From assembly GCF_020080835.1 (NCBI RefSeq), contig NC_058163.1, positions 18,007,904 to 18,071,903 of the forward strand: a stretch of DNA of 64,000 bases, in the 5' to 3' direction. The DNA comes from Cotesia glomerata. Lineage: Eukaryota > Arthropoda > Insecta > Hymenoptera > Braconidae. Both the position numbers and the translations under genes were made by a program. Positions 31,325 to 43,536 of this stretch are shown here, piece by piece. The stretch's first letter is position 1; each line of letters begins with the position of its first letter. A model generated the notes under the pieces. The model had not been told where the DNA came from. It saw only the letters and a program-made list of their open reading frames with translations, and did no database searches.

Positions 31325-32340
31325 GATATTGTTGTTGGTAAATGACACAATGTATCAAACGCATAGTTATGTTACGTATTATCAAGAGATTAAGATTATT
31401 TAAAACCCGCCGAATTGAATGACAGTGCCATCTACAGGCAACAACCATGAGATTATAGAATGTACACTATCTTCAATGAAAATTCCCCAGACACTGAACA
31501 GCTGGTTTATCCCAAGAAAGTAGAACTCGAACAACGTTTAGTCTGTTGTGTATTTAGACTGGTTAATAAATATTATGTAAGAAATATCATCGTTTCAAAC
31601 TTCGCTCAATTAACAAGTAGTGCCACCTACAGGCAACAATCATCAAGACGTTTGTAGTATTTGTACATTGCTCGAACAGAATTACTCAGATCTTGATAAG
31701 CTGACTTTTCCGAAGAAAGCAAAATCAAACAATTCTAGCTCTTTTAGGGCCAGTTTTTCAAATCAAGATAAAATTTTATCCAGGATAAAATTATGATGCC
31801 AGTATATTTATATATATGAAATATATAAATATATTTTATCATTAGATAAAATTTTATCCTAGATTGAAAAACTGGCCCTTAAATATTGACTTTAGTTAAT
31901 AAATACAAATAAATGAAAAGAAAGTATATTTATAAAAATACGAATGGAAAGTTATTTAATAATTAATTCTAGGGATTTTATATTAAAAAAAATATTTTAA
32001 CATTTTTTGTTTTTAAAAAAATTTTTAATTCAAAGTTTGTATTTTTCCCGCGGAAATTGAATGTTTATAAAGTTTCAATATAAATCATTTAAAGTATCAC
32101 TTTTCGTACAATATCTAGCAGCATTGATAAAATCTTATATCAATAAGACACGAACATTCTTTAGCTTAGATTGATAAACTAAATGATTAATTGTAAGCTT
32201 TTAATTTTACATATATTTTAAAAAAATTCTTACATTTTTGTAGTTGTGATAATTGTAAATTTAAATTTAATACTTTAATACTTAATAATTTAAAAACAAT
32301 ATCAATGATAATAATAATAATAATAAATCGTATTATCAAT
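31325..32340. repeat. Dispersed/duplicated repeat, copy 1
   Basis: Matches 35395-36050 over most of its length (for example TTCAAACTTCGCTCAATTAA and CAGATCTTGATAAGCTGAC), with some internal differences. A TGCCA(T/C)CTACAGGCAACAA motif occurs twice in it, about 190 bp apart. It ends in a TAA/ATA microsatellite, as does copy 2. Contains the MITE at 31747-31878. No protein-coding content. Confidence 0.7.
31747..31878. mobile_element. Tourist-like (PIF/Harbinger-type) MITE
   Basis: 132 bp with inverted ends GGGCCAGTTTTTCAA and target duplication TTA at 31744-31746 and 31879-31881. Copy 2 of the host repeat, near 35615-35640, lacks it and shows the uninterrupted site (CTCTTTTAAGTATTGAC), which proves the boundaries. 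TTA duplications and GGGC-type ends fit PIF/Harbinger. Confidence 0.85.
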
Positions 32341-32349
32341 TTATTTTTA

Positions 32350-32605
32350 CCATTATATAGTATATTACACACCTGTGGCAAGAAAATGAGAAATGTCTCA
32401 GAACACATATATGTTGCCCGAGGCGAAGCCGAGGTCGACATATATGTGATCTGAGATATTTATTATTTTGCTGCCATAGGTTTGTATACTATTTTTCTGT
32501 CCGACAGAGGCGGAAAGCGGCAATTTCGTTTAGCGCAGCGGGCCGAAAGTTGCCACTTTCCGCCTGGAGGGCAGAAAAATATTTTTAGTATTATCCATAT
32601 TGTCA
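32350..32605 (-). repeat. Stacked-hairpin repeat, copy 1 (inverted)
   Basis: Carries two inverted repeats in a row: one around GAGGCGAAGCCGAGG flanked by ATCTGAGA/CTCAGA-type arms, and one around GCGGAAAGCGGCAA...TTGCCACTTTCCGC. The same arrangement occurs in the opposite orientation at 47815-48050 and 48590-48885. Confidence 0.7.
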
Positions 32606-32649
32606 TTGTTAATATTGTCGTTATTATAATTATTATTATTTTCATTATT

Positions 32650-35394
32650 ATTTAGTGTCATGTAACGGAGTACACGGGGCCTTCTTTACCCAGAGAAGGT
32701 TTCCGATCCGCGTGAGTTAATTATCGACTGATTCCCCAGAGCGCTGTGCTCCGAAGTACTCGCGCCTCTAGCTGTAAGTTAGTGAGTAAGTCCCCAAGAG
32801 GGAAGCGCCGGCGCGGAGAGTGAGTGGGGAAGACGGAGCGAAGAAAGAAAAGCACCGACAAAGCTGAGAAGAGTCATTGTGACCGAGTCGCCAAACCGTA
32901 CGGACACGCATATTTAGTAAAAACATCATCGAGCAGGTAATTATTTATTTGTCGCCTTTCGTACAAGTGGAACGAAGCGATCAAATCTATTAATTTATTG
33001 CTTGCCAGGCCTTCAGTCGGCTTGCGTAAATTGATCTTAAATTTTAACAATTTCTAATGCTTGATTGCGGTTTCAGATTCATAAAATATTCGGAGAAACG
33101 AGTGACGGTGACCGAGGTCTCGCTGCCAAGCAGAATTTTCCACCGAGGAGGGATTTGTACCAGTGACGACGACAAGGAGTTGTAGCTCTTCGAGGGAGTT
33201 CGTTAGCGTCGTAAAAGAAAAACTCCAGGTACAAATAAAATGTCTCAATAATCTCTCGGTGGTGCGGCATCAGCCAGGCATTGAAGTCGGCTGAAGGTCA
33301 CCGCCATTTCGCGTTCGGTCACAATCATTAGATTAAGTATTATGTCGTAGAATTTACTTAATTATTATATGGAAATTTATTTATTAGAATTTACTCGGAA
33401 CATTATTTGGGATATTATTTAAAATATTATTTAGAAAATGTTTGAGAATTTACTGGAAATAAGAGGCAGAGTTTATTTGGGAATTTATTTAAGAGGAAAG
33501 TCCAGAATAAAAATTAGACTAAAGTTAAAAGCAAGTCAAAAATAATTACTAAATAATTAATTAACAAAACCAGGAATTATTTCGGATTGTTAATTAACTA
33601 CGTAGGCAGAGTTTGGACTGACTTTACCAGGAATAATTTCGGTTGGTCATTTCATGACTTCGGTGCCATGTAGAACAAAATGTCGTTGATAATCGAGTTG
33701 GTCGGATTTATTTAATTAATTGCTTAAAATAAAATCAGTAAAATGTTTTAGAGGAACTTTAGTAAAAATCATTTGAAGTAAAATTTATTAAATTCGGGAA
33801 AGTAATTTATAATAAAATTTAATTGTTTAAAATAAAATCATTTGCAATAAATTTAGAATCAGTCAAAATTGCTAGAAAATTGTTCGTGTAAATTTGTTAA
33901 TTAAAAGTAGAAAATAAAACTTGTAAAAATTCGTCAGAGAAAAAATTACACCAAAAACTTGCGACAGAGACGCAAGACCGAGCGAGAGCGTCAGCCATCT
34001 TGTCCCGCGTGAAGCGCTGGGTAGAGGACACTCAAAGTCGAGACTAAAATCGTACTGTGTTGCTAGGCAGAATATAATCCTCAAATAAAATAAAATAAAT
34101 GCTAAGTTTTTCATGCAACACAATAGAACGTAAAATAAAACAACGTAGAGAAAATAAAACTCGATTATTGAAGAACAAGCCAAACAGTTTAGTAAAAATA
34201 AATTACATGAAATTAATTGATAAAATTTTAGTCATTGAAAGCTAAGATCTTAAATAAATAAAATGAATTAAATAAAATAATCTGGACAAAATAAATAATT
34301 CCATAAGTTCGGATTAAAATAAAATAAACTAATAGATTCTGGTAAAATGAATTAAAATAACTTGGAAAAATAATTAATAAATTCTAGTAAAATAAATTAG
34401 ACAAAGCCGAGTAATTTAACACAACAGCTTATAAATTAAATTAAGTAAATTCAGTAGAGTTAAGTTTGGTAAAATCTCGGAAGTAACCAACACGTTGTTG
34501 GCAGATTATTAAGACCTCTGTCAATGGATTTTAATCTATTAATACAAGATACGAAGACCTCTTGGTATTAAATATTTAATTGTTGTATTATTAAGACCAC
34601 GACATTAAATTAGTTAGTGATTTTAATTTAGGAATTAAGATTAGGAATTGTAGAAATAAATTAGGAACTCGGGTTTTGTATTTTGTTGAAGAGATAAATG
34701 GATCCAGGCATCGAGTCGGATTTCGTTTGATTTTGGAAAATAAATTTGTAGAATCCGGAGTAATAATTAGTGGGTTTGGAAATAATAATGTGGGTGGGTT
34801 TAATATTAAGTATTGTAGTGTTGCCTAGGGATTCATGGTATCCTCCTCTGCTTCCTGGGCACACTTAGAGTCCTTTGCATAGACGCCCGGGTCGGGGGTG
34901 CAATAGGCATAAGTATTTTAAATAAATATTGTGGGTGTGTGTGGATAAATAATATTGCAGTGTAGCCTAGGGATTCATGGTATCCTCCTCTGCTTCCTGG
35001 GCACACTTAGAAGCCGTTGTATAGACGCCGGATTTGGGGTACAACGGTAGTAAGCTAGAAACCGCGGTATAGACGCTCCATATGAGGGTACTGTTCGGGA
35101 ATAGATACTATGATAGTAACCGCGATAGGACGCTCCATAAGAGGATATCGTCGGGATTAAGTAATTTGATATTTTGTAAGGGGTTTTGATTTTGTATTAA
35201 GGGTTGGATAAATAAAATGAATTGTAAAAATGAATTTCTGCCTATAATTTCTGTATCCTTCCTGACAATCTCTCCGACCCTGAGTTTTCACTCCTTGTTC
35301 TGGGCCAGTTTCTGGATACTGTGGGAAAAATCCAGTGGCGCCTTAAATAAATTAAGAGGCGACCAAGAGAGCGGTGGATCCCCGTTTCAGTCAA
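32650..35394. other. Unclassified non-coding block, possibly LTR-like
   Basis: No protein-coding ORF is supported. The first 650 bp are GC-richer; the middle is built of AATAAAAT-type sequence. An imperfect tandem duplication of about 150 bp lies at 34815-35045 (GCCTAGGGATTCATGGTATC occurs twice). It could be a large LTR or a non-autonomous LTR element, but no second LTR or clear duplication was found. Confidence 0.45.
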
Positions 35395-36028
35395 TATCAT
35401 ATTGTTGTTAGTAAATATCACAATTCGTAAACTTATAAATAATATTCGTATTATGTAAGAAATATCATCGTTTCAAACTTTGCTTAATTAACAAGTAGTG
35501 CCACCTACAGGCTACAATCATCAAGACGTTTGTAGTATCTGTACAGTGCTCGAACAGAATTACTCAGATCTTGATCAGCTGACTTTTCCGAAGAAAGCAA
35601 AATCAAACAATTCTAGCTCTTTTAAGTATTGACTCTAGGTAATAAATGCAATTGAATTAAAAGAAAATATATTTAGAAAAATACATATGGAAAGTTATTC
35701 AATAATTAATTCTAGGGATTTTATATTAAAAAAAATTTTTGACATTATTTGTTATTAAACAAATTTTTAATTCAAAGTTTGTATTTTTCCCGCAGAAATT
35801 GAATGTTTATAAAGTTTCAATATAAATCAATGAAAGTATCACTTATCGTACAATATTTAGCAGCATCAATAAAATTTTATATAAATAAGCCGCAAATACT
35901 CTTTGGCTTAGATTAACAAACTAAATTATCAATTGAAACTTTAATTTTACATGAATTTTTACATTTTTTTGTAATTGAGATAATTATAAATTCAAATCTA
36001 ATCCTCAATACTCAATAATTTAAAAATG

Positions 36029-36050
<22 letters not shown>
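35395..36050. repeat. Dispersed/duplicated repeat, copy 2
   Basis: Second copy of the sequence at 31325-32340, lacking the MITE. Its terminal microsatellite is where the truncated Dong-like LINE inserted. Confidence 0.7.

Positions 36051-36076
<26 letters not shown>
36026..36076. repeat. (TAA)n microsatellite, target of LINE insertion
   Basis: ATA/TAA repeats directly before the truncated R4-clade LINE; similar tracts lie at 38620-38662 and 42326-42384. Confidence 0.9.
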
Positions 36077-36080
<4 letters not shown>

Positions 36081-38523
36081 CGTGAATGCCAATACTCCAG
36101 CTCTGCACGACTTTAAAGCATTCTGTCGGGAACACCGTAGACAAAATGCTGATGAAGAGAGCCCTGCAGTCAGTGTGAATGAAGTTCGTTCAGCTCTAAA
36201 TGGCAGCAAAAATTGGGCTGCCCCGGGACCAGATGGCATAAATGTCTTTTGGTGGAAGAAGTTTACTTCTACCCACCTCCATTTGGCCCGTATATTTACA
36301 TCGTACATTAGAGCTGACGAACCGATTCCAGACTGGCTCGTGGAAGGGCGAACCGTACTGATACCAAAAAAAGGTGACTTGTCTGACCCAAAGAATTACA
36401 GGCCTATCACCTGCTTGAATGCGGTTTATAAAATTTTTACAAAAATTTTAAACAACCGTATTTTTCATGAGATAGAACCTGTATGGCAACAGATATATGA
36501 ACAGCGTGGCAGCAAAAGAGGCCTGTCAGGTTGCAAAGAGAACTTGATAGTTGATCGATGTGTCACACAAGATGCGATCTACTATCAACGCAACCTGTCA
36601 ATGGCCTGGATCGACTATCGCAAGGCATTTGACTCAACTTCTCATGAGTTGATTTTATATCTCCTCAAATGCCTGGGGGTCAATCCTGAAATAGTGGAAT
36701 GCATTCGGCGTACAATGCAGCTCTGGCGAACGCGTTTTCACATTGGAAGTGGAAACGCATTGCACATAACCGGAGTTGTAGAGTACAAACGAGGGGTCTT
36801 CCAAGGTGATTCCTTGAGCCCTCTGCTGTTTTGCATCTCACTGCTGCCTATATCTGTTGCTCTCCGTAAAACTCGTGGGTACTCTGTGGGGCCTCCGGGT
36901 GATCGAAAATACTCGATTACCCATCTGCTTTATATGGATGACCTGAAGCTGTATAGTGCTGATGAAGATCATCTACAGGCGGCCCTTAACATCGTAGCAG
37001 AGTACACGCGGGATGTCGGAATGTCTTTTGGGTTGGACAAGTGTGCGGTCGTACATCTGGCGAGGGGTAAGTGCTCTGTTTTGGGTGATGATGTCGAGTT
37101 GGTAGATGGGAGCGTTTTAAGGCAATTAGACGCCGGAGAGTTGTATAGATATCTAGGAATGGAAGAGCACCGCATGCATGCGGTCTCCGAAGTCCAAGCA
37201 ACTCTCCGTAGCGAGTATGTTAGGAGACTCCGGAAAATTTGGTCCTCTGAACTTTCCGGCAAAAATAAAGTCTCCGCTACTAACACGCTCGCTGTCCCAG
37301 TCTTACTATACTCTTTCGGTGTCTTAAAATGGGCCCGAAAGGATCTGCGAGATCTCGACATCAGAACCCGTAAGACTATCAACATGAACCGGAGCATGCA
37401 CCCCAATTCATCAGTCGCCAGATTATACCTCTCCCGGTCGATCGGTGGGAGAGGTTTGCAGAGCTTGGAGCGGCTTCACGATCGTTTAGTCTTGGGTTTA
37501 ACACACGAAGTTGTCAATTTCACTGCAGATGAGGATGACTTTCTTATGCAAATTGTTCATAAACATGAGAATGCGCATAAGGGGTCGTTCTTATATAAGG
37601 CAGCAATATATGCGGCAAGAACCCTTGGTCTTGGAGAAATAAACGCTCTTATGGAACTCCGAAAGGAGGAATTCAAGAGCGCCATCAGGAACGCCGAGGA
37701 AAAACTACTCCTAGGCAAACTGATGGACAAGTCTATGCACAGCGTGTTCTTCAAACATGTGCGTGATCATGGCTTGTCCACCCAGCTGACGTTTTCCTTC
37801 TTAAAGTCAGCTGGCCTGATGTCCGAGACTGAAGGGTTCATATTTGCTTGCCAAGATGGTGTCATTAACACTCTAGAGTACCGTAGCAAGGTGCTCCAGG
37901 TGCAGCTCCCGGACACGACCTGCAGGGCGTGTAAACAACATCCGGAGACGCTTATGCACATTTTGTCAGCATGTCCTGTGCTGGCGAGAGGTGCATACAT
38001 CCAGCGTCACAATGCTGCCCTGAGAGTACTGTACTACTATCTTCGTCAACGCTACGGTATTGACGTGACACCGGTGCTGCCTTATCTGCCAGGAGATATT
38101 CCCCAGGTTGTTGAGAATGACAGTTGCAAAATTTATTGGAACATGCCGTTTGCAACAACTCGGCGGATAGATCACAACAAACCTGATATTGTGCTCTTCG
38201 ACAAGGCTACTCGTGACATTTATGTCATTGAGTTCTCGGCCCCGGCTGAATACAACATCTCAGCCAAAGAAGAGCACAAAAGACAGATATATCAGGATCT
38301 CCTGTTTGAAATTGGCAAACTTTACCCAGGTTACCGTGTCAAGCTCGTCGTCCTGATTGTTGGCGTCCTCGGAGGGATGAAACAGTCTTTTGTATCCTCA
38401 CTTGCCAGAGTTCCAGCTTGCTCATCAAAAGCTGAATTCTTGGCGGTCAGGATGCAGAAGATTGTCATACTAGGTTCCCTCCGTCTACTTAGGAAAATGA
38501 CTTTGGCCTGCTGTGATCACTAA
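36077..38523 (+). pseudogene. Truncated RT/endonuclease ORF of Dong-like LINE
   Basis: An open frame of ~815 codons with the reverse transcriptase, zinc motif and restriction-like endonuclease, but lacking the N-terminal ~295 residues and any natural start codon (the first in-frame codon of the preserved part is GTG). Domains correspond one-to-one with the full copy at 38897-42226. Only scattered substitutions separate the two (for example S/F near IPVLLYS). Confidence 0.85.
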
Positions 38524-38620
38524 CCGCCTTGTTGTGCGGAGTGGTACAGCAGTAATGGATGGAGCTCAGGCTGGGCCCTCGGAGAATCGGACTCCGGGGA
38601 CAACCCCCCTGAGCATTTAA
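36077..38620 (+). mobile_element. Dong-like R4-clade LINE, copy 1, 5'-truncated
   Basis: Starts inside the coding region (equivalent to about 39781 of the full copy) immediately after a TAA repeat and ends with GAGCATTTAATAA and another TAA repeat. Nearly identical to the second copy. Insertion into TAA repeats is a known property of Dong elements. Confidence 0.88.
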
Positions 38621-38624
38621 TAAC

Positions 38625-38662
<38 letters not shown>

Positions 38663-38663
<1 letters not shown>

Positions 38664-41600
38664 CGGTGCTTGCTACGTGGGCGGTGCTTGCTACGTGGCC
38701 TCCAAGCGGCGCATCGCGGGAAACGCAGACCATAACACCAGGTCTGTAGGCGAACGACGTAGCCAATGCAGTGGGCCAACTACCCATTGCATTGAAATAC
38801 TGAGTTACAACAAGGCGTAATCTCAGAAGTGCTCCCCACAACCGGTCCTTTTCGGATGAGGACCATTCATCAGGTGGGAGGAGCACGCCGGACCCGATGA
38901 ACGATGACGACCCTGGCGCTTTAAGGACTTTCTTTAAGTGGACGGAGGAACTACGAGTCGACCTCTTGGTGTGCTACCAACGTAGCGAGCCGGGGGTGAG
39001 CGGTTATATGGCCCGGATGCACACTCTTTGGAGTGATATGCATCCGGAGCTAGAGCATTTTACGCCTAAACACCTGCGTAATTATGCCGCTTATCTTCGG
39101 CGTAATAGAAGATCGCTTGTGCTGGATAGAAGGCAGTCTAATAGACTTTCCTTTCCGGCGCAATTACACCAAGAGCGACGCCGTTCCTCCTTGGATGACA
39201 ACAATCCCTTTATAGGACGGCAAGTAAGTATATCTAAAAAGATAACTTACTCCCAACAACAGCTAGAAGCGGTAAATGAAGATCTCCGTGCAAACATCCT
39301 GGAGGATTCCACCCTGCTCACTTTGAGCCAGGTTGTGTATGGTGCAGCAGTTTCGGCTTTTCCGAGAGAGAGACATTGTCTCTCGATCGAGGCAAGGTTG
39401 AGACAGCGCATCTCACAACTTGGACTCAAAATTGACAGATCCCGGAAACAGGTCTCCCGCATTCAGTGTGTGATTGAGTTTGAAACAACTCAAAGAGCAT
39501 ACACGCCCCGAATTCGACGTATTGCTGCTGAACTTCGGTGGCGTCATCACACACTGAATAAGAGTACTCTTCTTGTCATCAAGGAAGAGTCTCTCAATAA
39601 ATTGCGGGCTTTAGTGACTGCCAAAAAGTCACTAGAGAAAAGGCTGAAGCGGTTGGTCGACAACTCGTTGTTTCGATCCAGCCCTTCACGGTTTCTGACA
39701 CCAAAGACCGATGTTACCGGGAATTATCCAACACCTGAGCGGGTGGAAGCTTTTTGGACTGAGTTGTATGGAGATCAACCAAACGTGAACGCCAATACTC
39801 CAGCTCTGCACGACTTTAAAGCATTCTGTCGGGAACACCGTAGACAGAATGCTGATGAAGAGAGCCCTGCAGTCAGTGTGAATGAAGTTCGTTCAGCTCT
39901 AAATGGCAGCAAAAATTGGGCTGCCCCGGGACCAGATGGCATAAATGTCTTTTGGTGGAAGAAGTTTACTTCTACCCACCTCCATTTGGCCCGTATATTT
40001 ACATCGTACATTAGAGCTGACGAACCGATTCCAGACTGGCTCGTGGAAGGGCGAACCGTACTGATACCAAAAAAAGGTGACTTGTCTGACCCAAAGAATT
40101 ACAGGCCTATCACCTGCTTGAATGCGGTTTATAAAATTTTTACAAAAATTTTAAACAACCGTATTTTGCAGGAGATAGAACCTGTATGGCAACAGATATA
40201 TGAACAGCGTGACAGCAAAAGAGGCCTGTCAGGTTGCAAAGAGAACTTGATAGTTGATCGATGTGTCACACAAGATGCGATCTACTATCAACGCAACCTG
40301 TCAATGGCCTGGATCGACTATCGCAAGGCATTTGACTCAACTTCTCATGAGTTGATTTTATATCTCCTCAAATGCCTGGGGGTCAATCCTGAAATAGTGG
40401 AATGCATTCGGCGTACAATGCAGCTCTGGCGAACGCGTTTTCACATTGGAAGTGGAAACGCATTGCACATAACCGGAGTTGTAGAGTACAAACGAGGGGT
40501 CTTCCAAGGTGATTCCTTGAGCCCTCTGCTGTTTTGCATCTCACTGCTGCCTATATCTGTTGCTCTCCGTAAAACTCGTGGGTACTCTGTGGGGCCTCCG
40601 GGTGATCGAAAATACTCGATTACCCATCTGCTTTATATGGATGACCTGAAGCTGTATAGTGCTGATGAAGATCATCTACAGGTGGCCCTTAACATCGTAG
40701 CAGAGTACACTCGGGATGCCGGAATGTCTTTTGGGTTGGACAAGTGTGCGGTCGTACATCTGGCGAGGGGTAAGTGCTCTGTTACGGGTGATGATGTCGA
40801 GTTGGTAGATGGGAGCGTTTTAAGACAATTAGACGCCGGAGAGTTATATAGATATCTAGGAATGGAAGAGCACCGCATGCATGCGGTCTCCGAAGTCCAA
40901 GCAACTCTCCGTAGCGAGTATGTTAGGAGACTCCGGAAAATTTGGTCCTCCGAACTTTCCGGCAAAAATAAAGTCTCCGCTACTAACACGCTCGCTGTCC
41001 CAGTCTTACTATACTCTATCGGTGTCTTAAAATGGGCCCGAAAGGATCTGCGAGATCTCGACATCAGAACCCGTAAGACTATCAACATGAACCGGAGCAT
41101 GCACCCCAATTCATCAGTCGCCAGATTATACCTCTCCCGGTCAATCGGAGGGAGAGGTTTGCAGAGCTTGGAGCGGCTTCACGATCGTTTAGTCCTGGGT
41201 TTAACACACGAAGTTGTCAATTTCACTGCAGATGAGGATGACTTTCTTATGCAAATTGTTCATAAACATGAGAATGCGCATAAGGGGTCGTTCTTATATA
41301 AGGCAGCAATATATGCGGCAAGAACCCTTGGTCTTGGAGAAATAAACGCTCTTATGGAACTCCGAAAGGAGGAATTCAAGAGCGTCATCAGGAACGCCGA
41401 GGAAAAACTACTCCTAGGCAAACTGATGGACAAGTCTATGCACAGCGTGTTCTTCAAACACGTGCGTGATCATGGCTTGTCCACCCAGCTGACGTTTTCC
41501 TTCTTAAAGTCAGCTGGCCTGATGTCCGAGACTGAAGGGTTCATATTTGCTTGCCAAGATGGTGTCATTAACACTCTAGAGTACCGTAGCAAGGTGCTCC

Positions 41601-42325
41601 AGGTGCAGCTCCCGGACACGACCTGCAGGGCGTGTAAACAACATCCGGAGACGCTTATGCACATTTTGTCAGCATGTCCTGTGCTGGCGAGAAGTGCATA
41701 CATCCAGCGTCACAATGCTGCCCTGAGAGTACTGTACTACTATCTTCGTCACCGCTACGGTATTGACGTGACACCGGTGCTGCCTTATCTGCCAGGAGAT
41801 ATTCCCCAGGTTGTTGAGAATGACAGTTGCAAAATTTATTGGAACATGCCGTTTGCAACAACTCGGCGGATAGATCACAACAAACCTGATATTGTGCTCT
41901 TCGACAAGGCTACTCGTGACATTTATGTCATTGAGTTCTCGGCCCCAGCTGAATACAACATCTCAGCCAAAGAAGAGCACAAAAGACAGATATATCAGGA
42001 TCTCCTGTTTGAAATTGGCAAACTTTACCCAGGTTACCGTGTCAAGCTCGTCGTCCTGATTGTTGGCGTCCTCGGAGGGATGAAACAGTCTTTTGTATCC
42101 TCACTTGCCAGGGTTCCAGCTTGCTCATCAAAAGCTGAATTCTTGGCGGTCAGGATGCAGAAGGCTGTCATACTAGGTTCCCTCCGTCTACTTAGGAAAA
42201 TGACTTTGGCCTGCTGTGATCACTAACCGCCTTGTTGTGCGGAGTGGTCCAGCAGTAATGGATGGAGCTCAGGCTGGGCCCTCGGAGAATCGGACTCCGG
42301 GGACAACCCCCCTGAGCATTTAATA
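38663..42325 (+). mobile_element. Dong-like R4-clade LINE, copy 2, full length
   Basis: A complete element between TAA repeats, with a 234-bp 5' UTR, one long ORF and a short 3' UTR. The 5' end begins with an exact tandem duplication of GCGGTGCTTGCTACGTGG. The preceding copy ends right where the shared microsatellite begins, so the two are in tandem. Confidence 0.9.
38897..42226 (+). CDS. Reverse transcriptase with restriction-like endonuclease (R4/Dong type)
   Basis: 1109 residues, uninterrupted, starting at ATG 38897. The N-terminal ~290 residues are basic and helical. Reverse transcriptase: APGPDGINVFWW, LIPKKGDLSDPKNYRPITCL, WIDYRKAFDSTSHE, GVFQGDSLSPLLF and the active-site YMDDLK (about residues 340-620). 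After the thumb comes a zinc motif CRACKQHPETLMHILSACP (about 925-945), then the restriction-like nuclease core KPDIVLFDKATRDIYVIEFS near 1000-1020, with later lysine and glutamate residues. One ORF with a C-terminal nuclease separates it from R1-type LINEs. The protein nicks the target and primes cDNA synthesis there. The intact frame suggests recent activity. Confidence 0.92.
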   Translation: MNDDDPGALRTFFKWTEELRVDLLVCYQRSEPGVSGYMARMHTLWSDMHPELEHFTPKHLRNYAAYLRRNRRSLVLDRRQSNRLSFPAQLHQERRRSSLDDNNPFIGRQVSISKKITYSQQQLEAVNEDLRANILEDSTLLTLSQVVYGAAVSAFPRERHCLSIEARLRQRISQLGLKIDRSRKQVSRIQCVIEFETTQRAYTPRIRRIAAELRWRHHTLNKSTLLVIKEESLNKLRALVTAKKSLEKRLKRLVDNSLFRSSPSRFLTPKTDVTGNYPTPERVEAFWTELYGDQPNVNANTPALHDFKAFCREHRRQNADEESPAVSVNEVRSALNGSKNWAAPGPDGINVFWWKKFTSTHLHLARIFTSYIRADEPIPDWLVEGRTVLIPKKGDLSDPKNYRPITCLNAVYKIFTKILNNRILQEIEPVWQQIYEQRDSKRGLSGCKENLIVDRCVTQDAIYYQRNLSMAWIDYRKAFDSTSHELILYLLKCLGVNPEIVECIRRTMQLWRTRFHIGSGNALHITGVVEYKRGVFQGDSLSPLLFCISLLPISVALRKTRGYSVGPPGDRKYSITHLLYMDDLKLYSADEDHLQVALNIVAEYTRDAGMSFGLDKCAVVHLARGKCSVTGDDVELVDGSVLRQLDAGELYRYLGMEEHRMHAVSEVQATLRSEYVRRLRKIWSSELSGKNKVSATNTLAVPVLLYSIGVLKWARKDLRDLDIRTRKTINMNRSMHPNSSVARLYLSRSIGGRGLQSLERLHDRLVLGLTHEVVNFTADEDDFLMQIVHKHENAHKGSFLYKAAIYAARTLGLGEINALMELRKEEFKSVIRNAEEKLLLGKLMDKSMHSVFFKHVRDHGLSTQLTFSFLKSAGLMSETEGFIFACQDGVINTLEYRSKVLQVQLPDTTCRACKQHPETLMHILSACPVLARSAYIQRHNAALRVLYYYLRHRYGIDVTPVLPYLPGDIPQVVENDSCKIYWNMPFATTRRIDHNKPDIVLFDKATRDIYVIEFSAPAEYNISAKEEHKRQIYQDLLFEIGKLYPGYRVKLVVLIVGVLGGMKQSFVSSLARVPACSSKAEFLAVRMQKAVILGSLRLLRKMTLACCDH

Positions 42326-42335
42326 ACTTAATAAC

Positions 42336-42384
<49 letters not shown>
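42326..42384. repeat. (TAA)n microsatellite
   Basis: TAA repeats between the Dong-like LINE and the left terminus of element B. Confidence 0.9.
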
Positions 42385-42385
<1 letters not shown>

Positions 42386-43173
42386 CCAGATAGCAAAATG
42401 ACGTACCAAGTCAGTCCGTATGAACTCAGATTTATGATTTGGACGTCAGATCTTACGTCTAGAAGACGTTTTTAAGACCTCCTGAAGAAGTCGAATGCGC
42501 CACCTAACGTAGACATTAGGACCTCATCAAAAAGAGCTCTTAAGGAGCTCTTTTTTTTTAACTCACAAAAATGAATAACTAATGAGCTCTCTTAACTGAA
42601 CTCACAAGAAGAGTTCTTAATGAATTATTTTTTGGAGTTCTTAAAAAAGACGTTAAAAAGAATTCATACCTAAGAAGTCTCAAATATGATTTCATTTGGA
42701 ATTCGTTTTCCAGATGTAAATTAGTAGGGTAAATGTATCGATTATTGATATTTTATATAAATTTTTGAATCTTCGAAATATAACTCCTTTTATTAAATCT
42801 CTCGAATATTTTAACTATTTTGTTAATAAAGCTATAAGTAAATTCACAATAATAACAAAATCTTACACGTATTAGAAATGTCAAACAATAACTACAGAAA
42901 ATTCTCTTTTAAATAAAATATCCAAAACCGATACAGGTACTGGACAAATTTAAAGAATTTAAACGAATTTGTTCTAAATGAAACTCAAATTTATTTATTT
43001 ATTTTAATAATTATAAAGCAATGAACGTAAATAAGTGATATTTATTTTAATAATTATATTTAGCGATGAACTTCAGTTATATTATTTTATAATATATCTA
43101 AAATGCTATCAAAAGTATGAAAAATAAAATAATTAATGACATTTTAAAATTAAGAAAAAAAAAAATTAAAAAA

Positions 43174-43536
43174 TTATTGAGTGCTGTGTTTGTCACTAGA
43201 TTTTTTGACTCGATCACTCGCATGTTGCAGCCAAGACATAATTGCTAGCTTGCAATCATCAAGGGAACATCGAGAGTTGGAAGCAGCCACCGTTTCTAGA
43301 ATTAATAAATAATCGTATATAGATAGATCAATACAAAATTTTTTTTTACGTTTTATAATGACTGCATGATCGGAATCAATTTTAGTATTATCACTAATAA
43401 TAACAGCTGTTATATTTTGTCTTGGCGGAACCGAAAATGAGGAAACTTGTTGAAGTGGTACATCGTAAGCTACTTGTTTCAGACGCCTATTTTTTTGGCT
43501 TTTCGATAATTCCTTAAAAGGCTTTCTTGGCATCAT
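43174..43536 (-). CDS. Uncharacterised 120-aa protein, MPRKPF-type N-terminus
   Basis: An ORF with in-frame ATGs at its start (MMPRKPFKELSKSQKNRRLK). The basic beginning resembles the first exon of transposase-related proteins of insect DNA elements, but this is a recollection without proof. The remainder has a lysine/arginine patch near residue 62 and a helical end. It could be the first exon of an internally deleted transposase gene of element B. No donor site was established. Confidence 0.45.
   Translation of the reverse strand: MMPRKPFKELSKSQKNRRLKQVAYDVPLQQVSSFSVPPRQNITAVIISDNTKIDSDHAVIIKRKKKFCIDLSIYDYLLILETVAASNSRCSLDDCKLAIMSWLQHASDRVKKSSDKHSTQ

Noticed and set aside
32650..35394. Complete LTR retrotransposon
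   Set aside because: A TGTCATG start was considered, but no matching end, second LTR, primer-binding site or protein domain could be supported.
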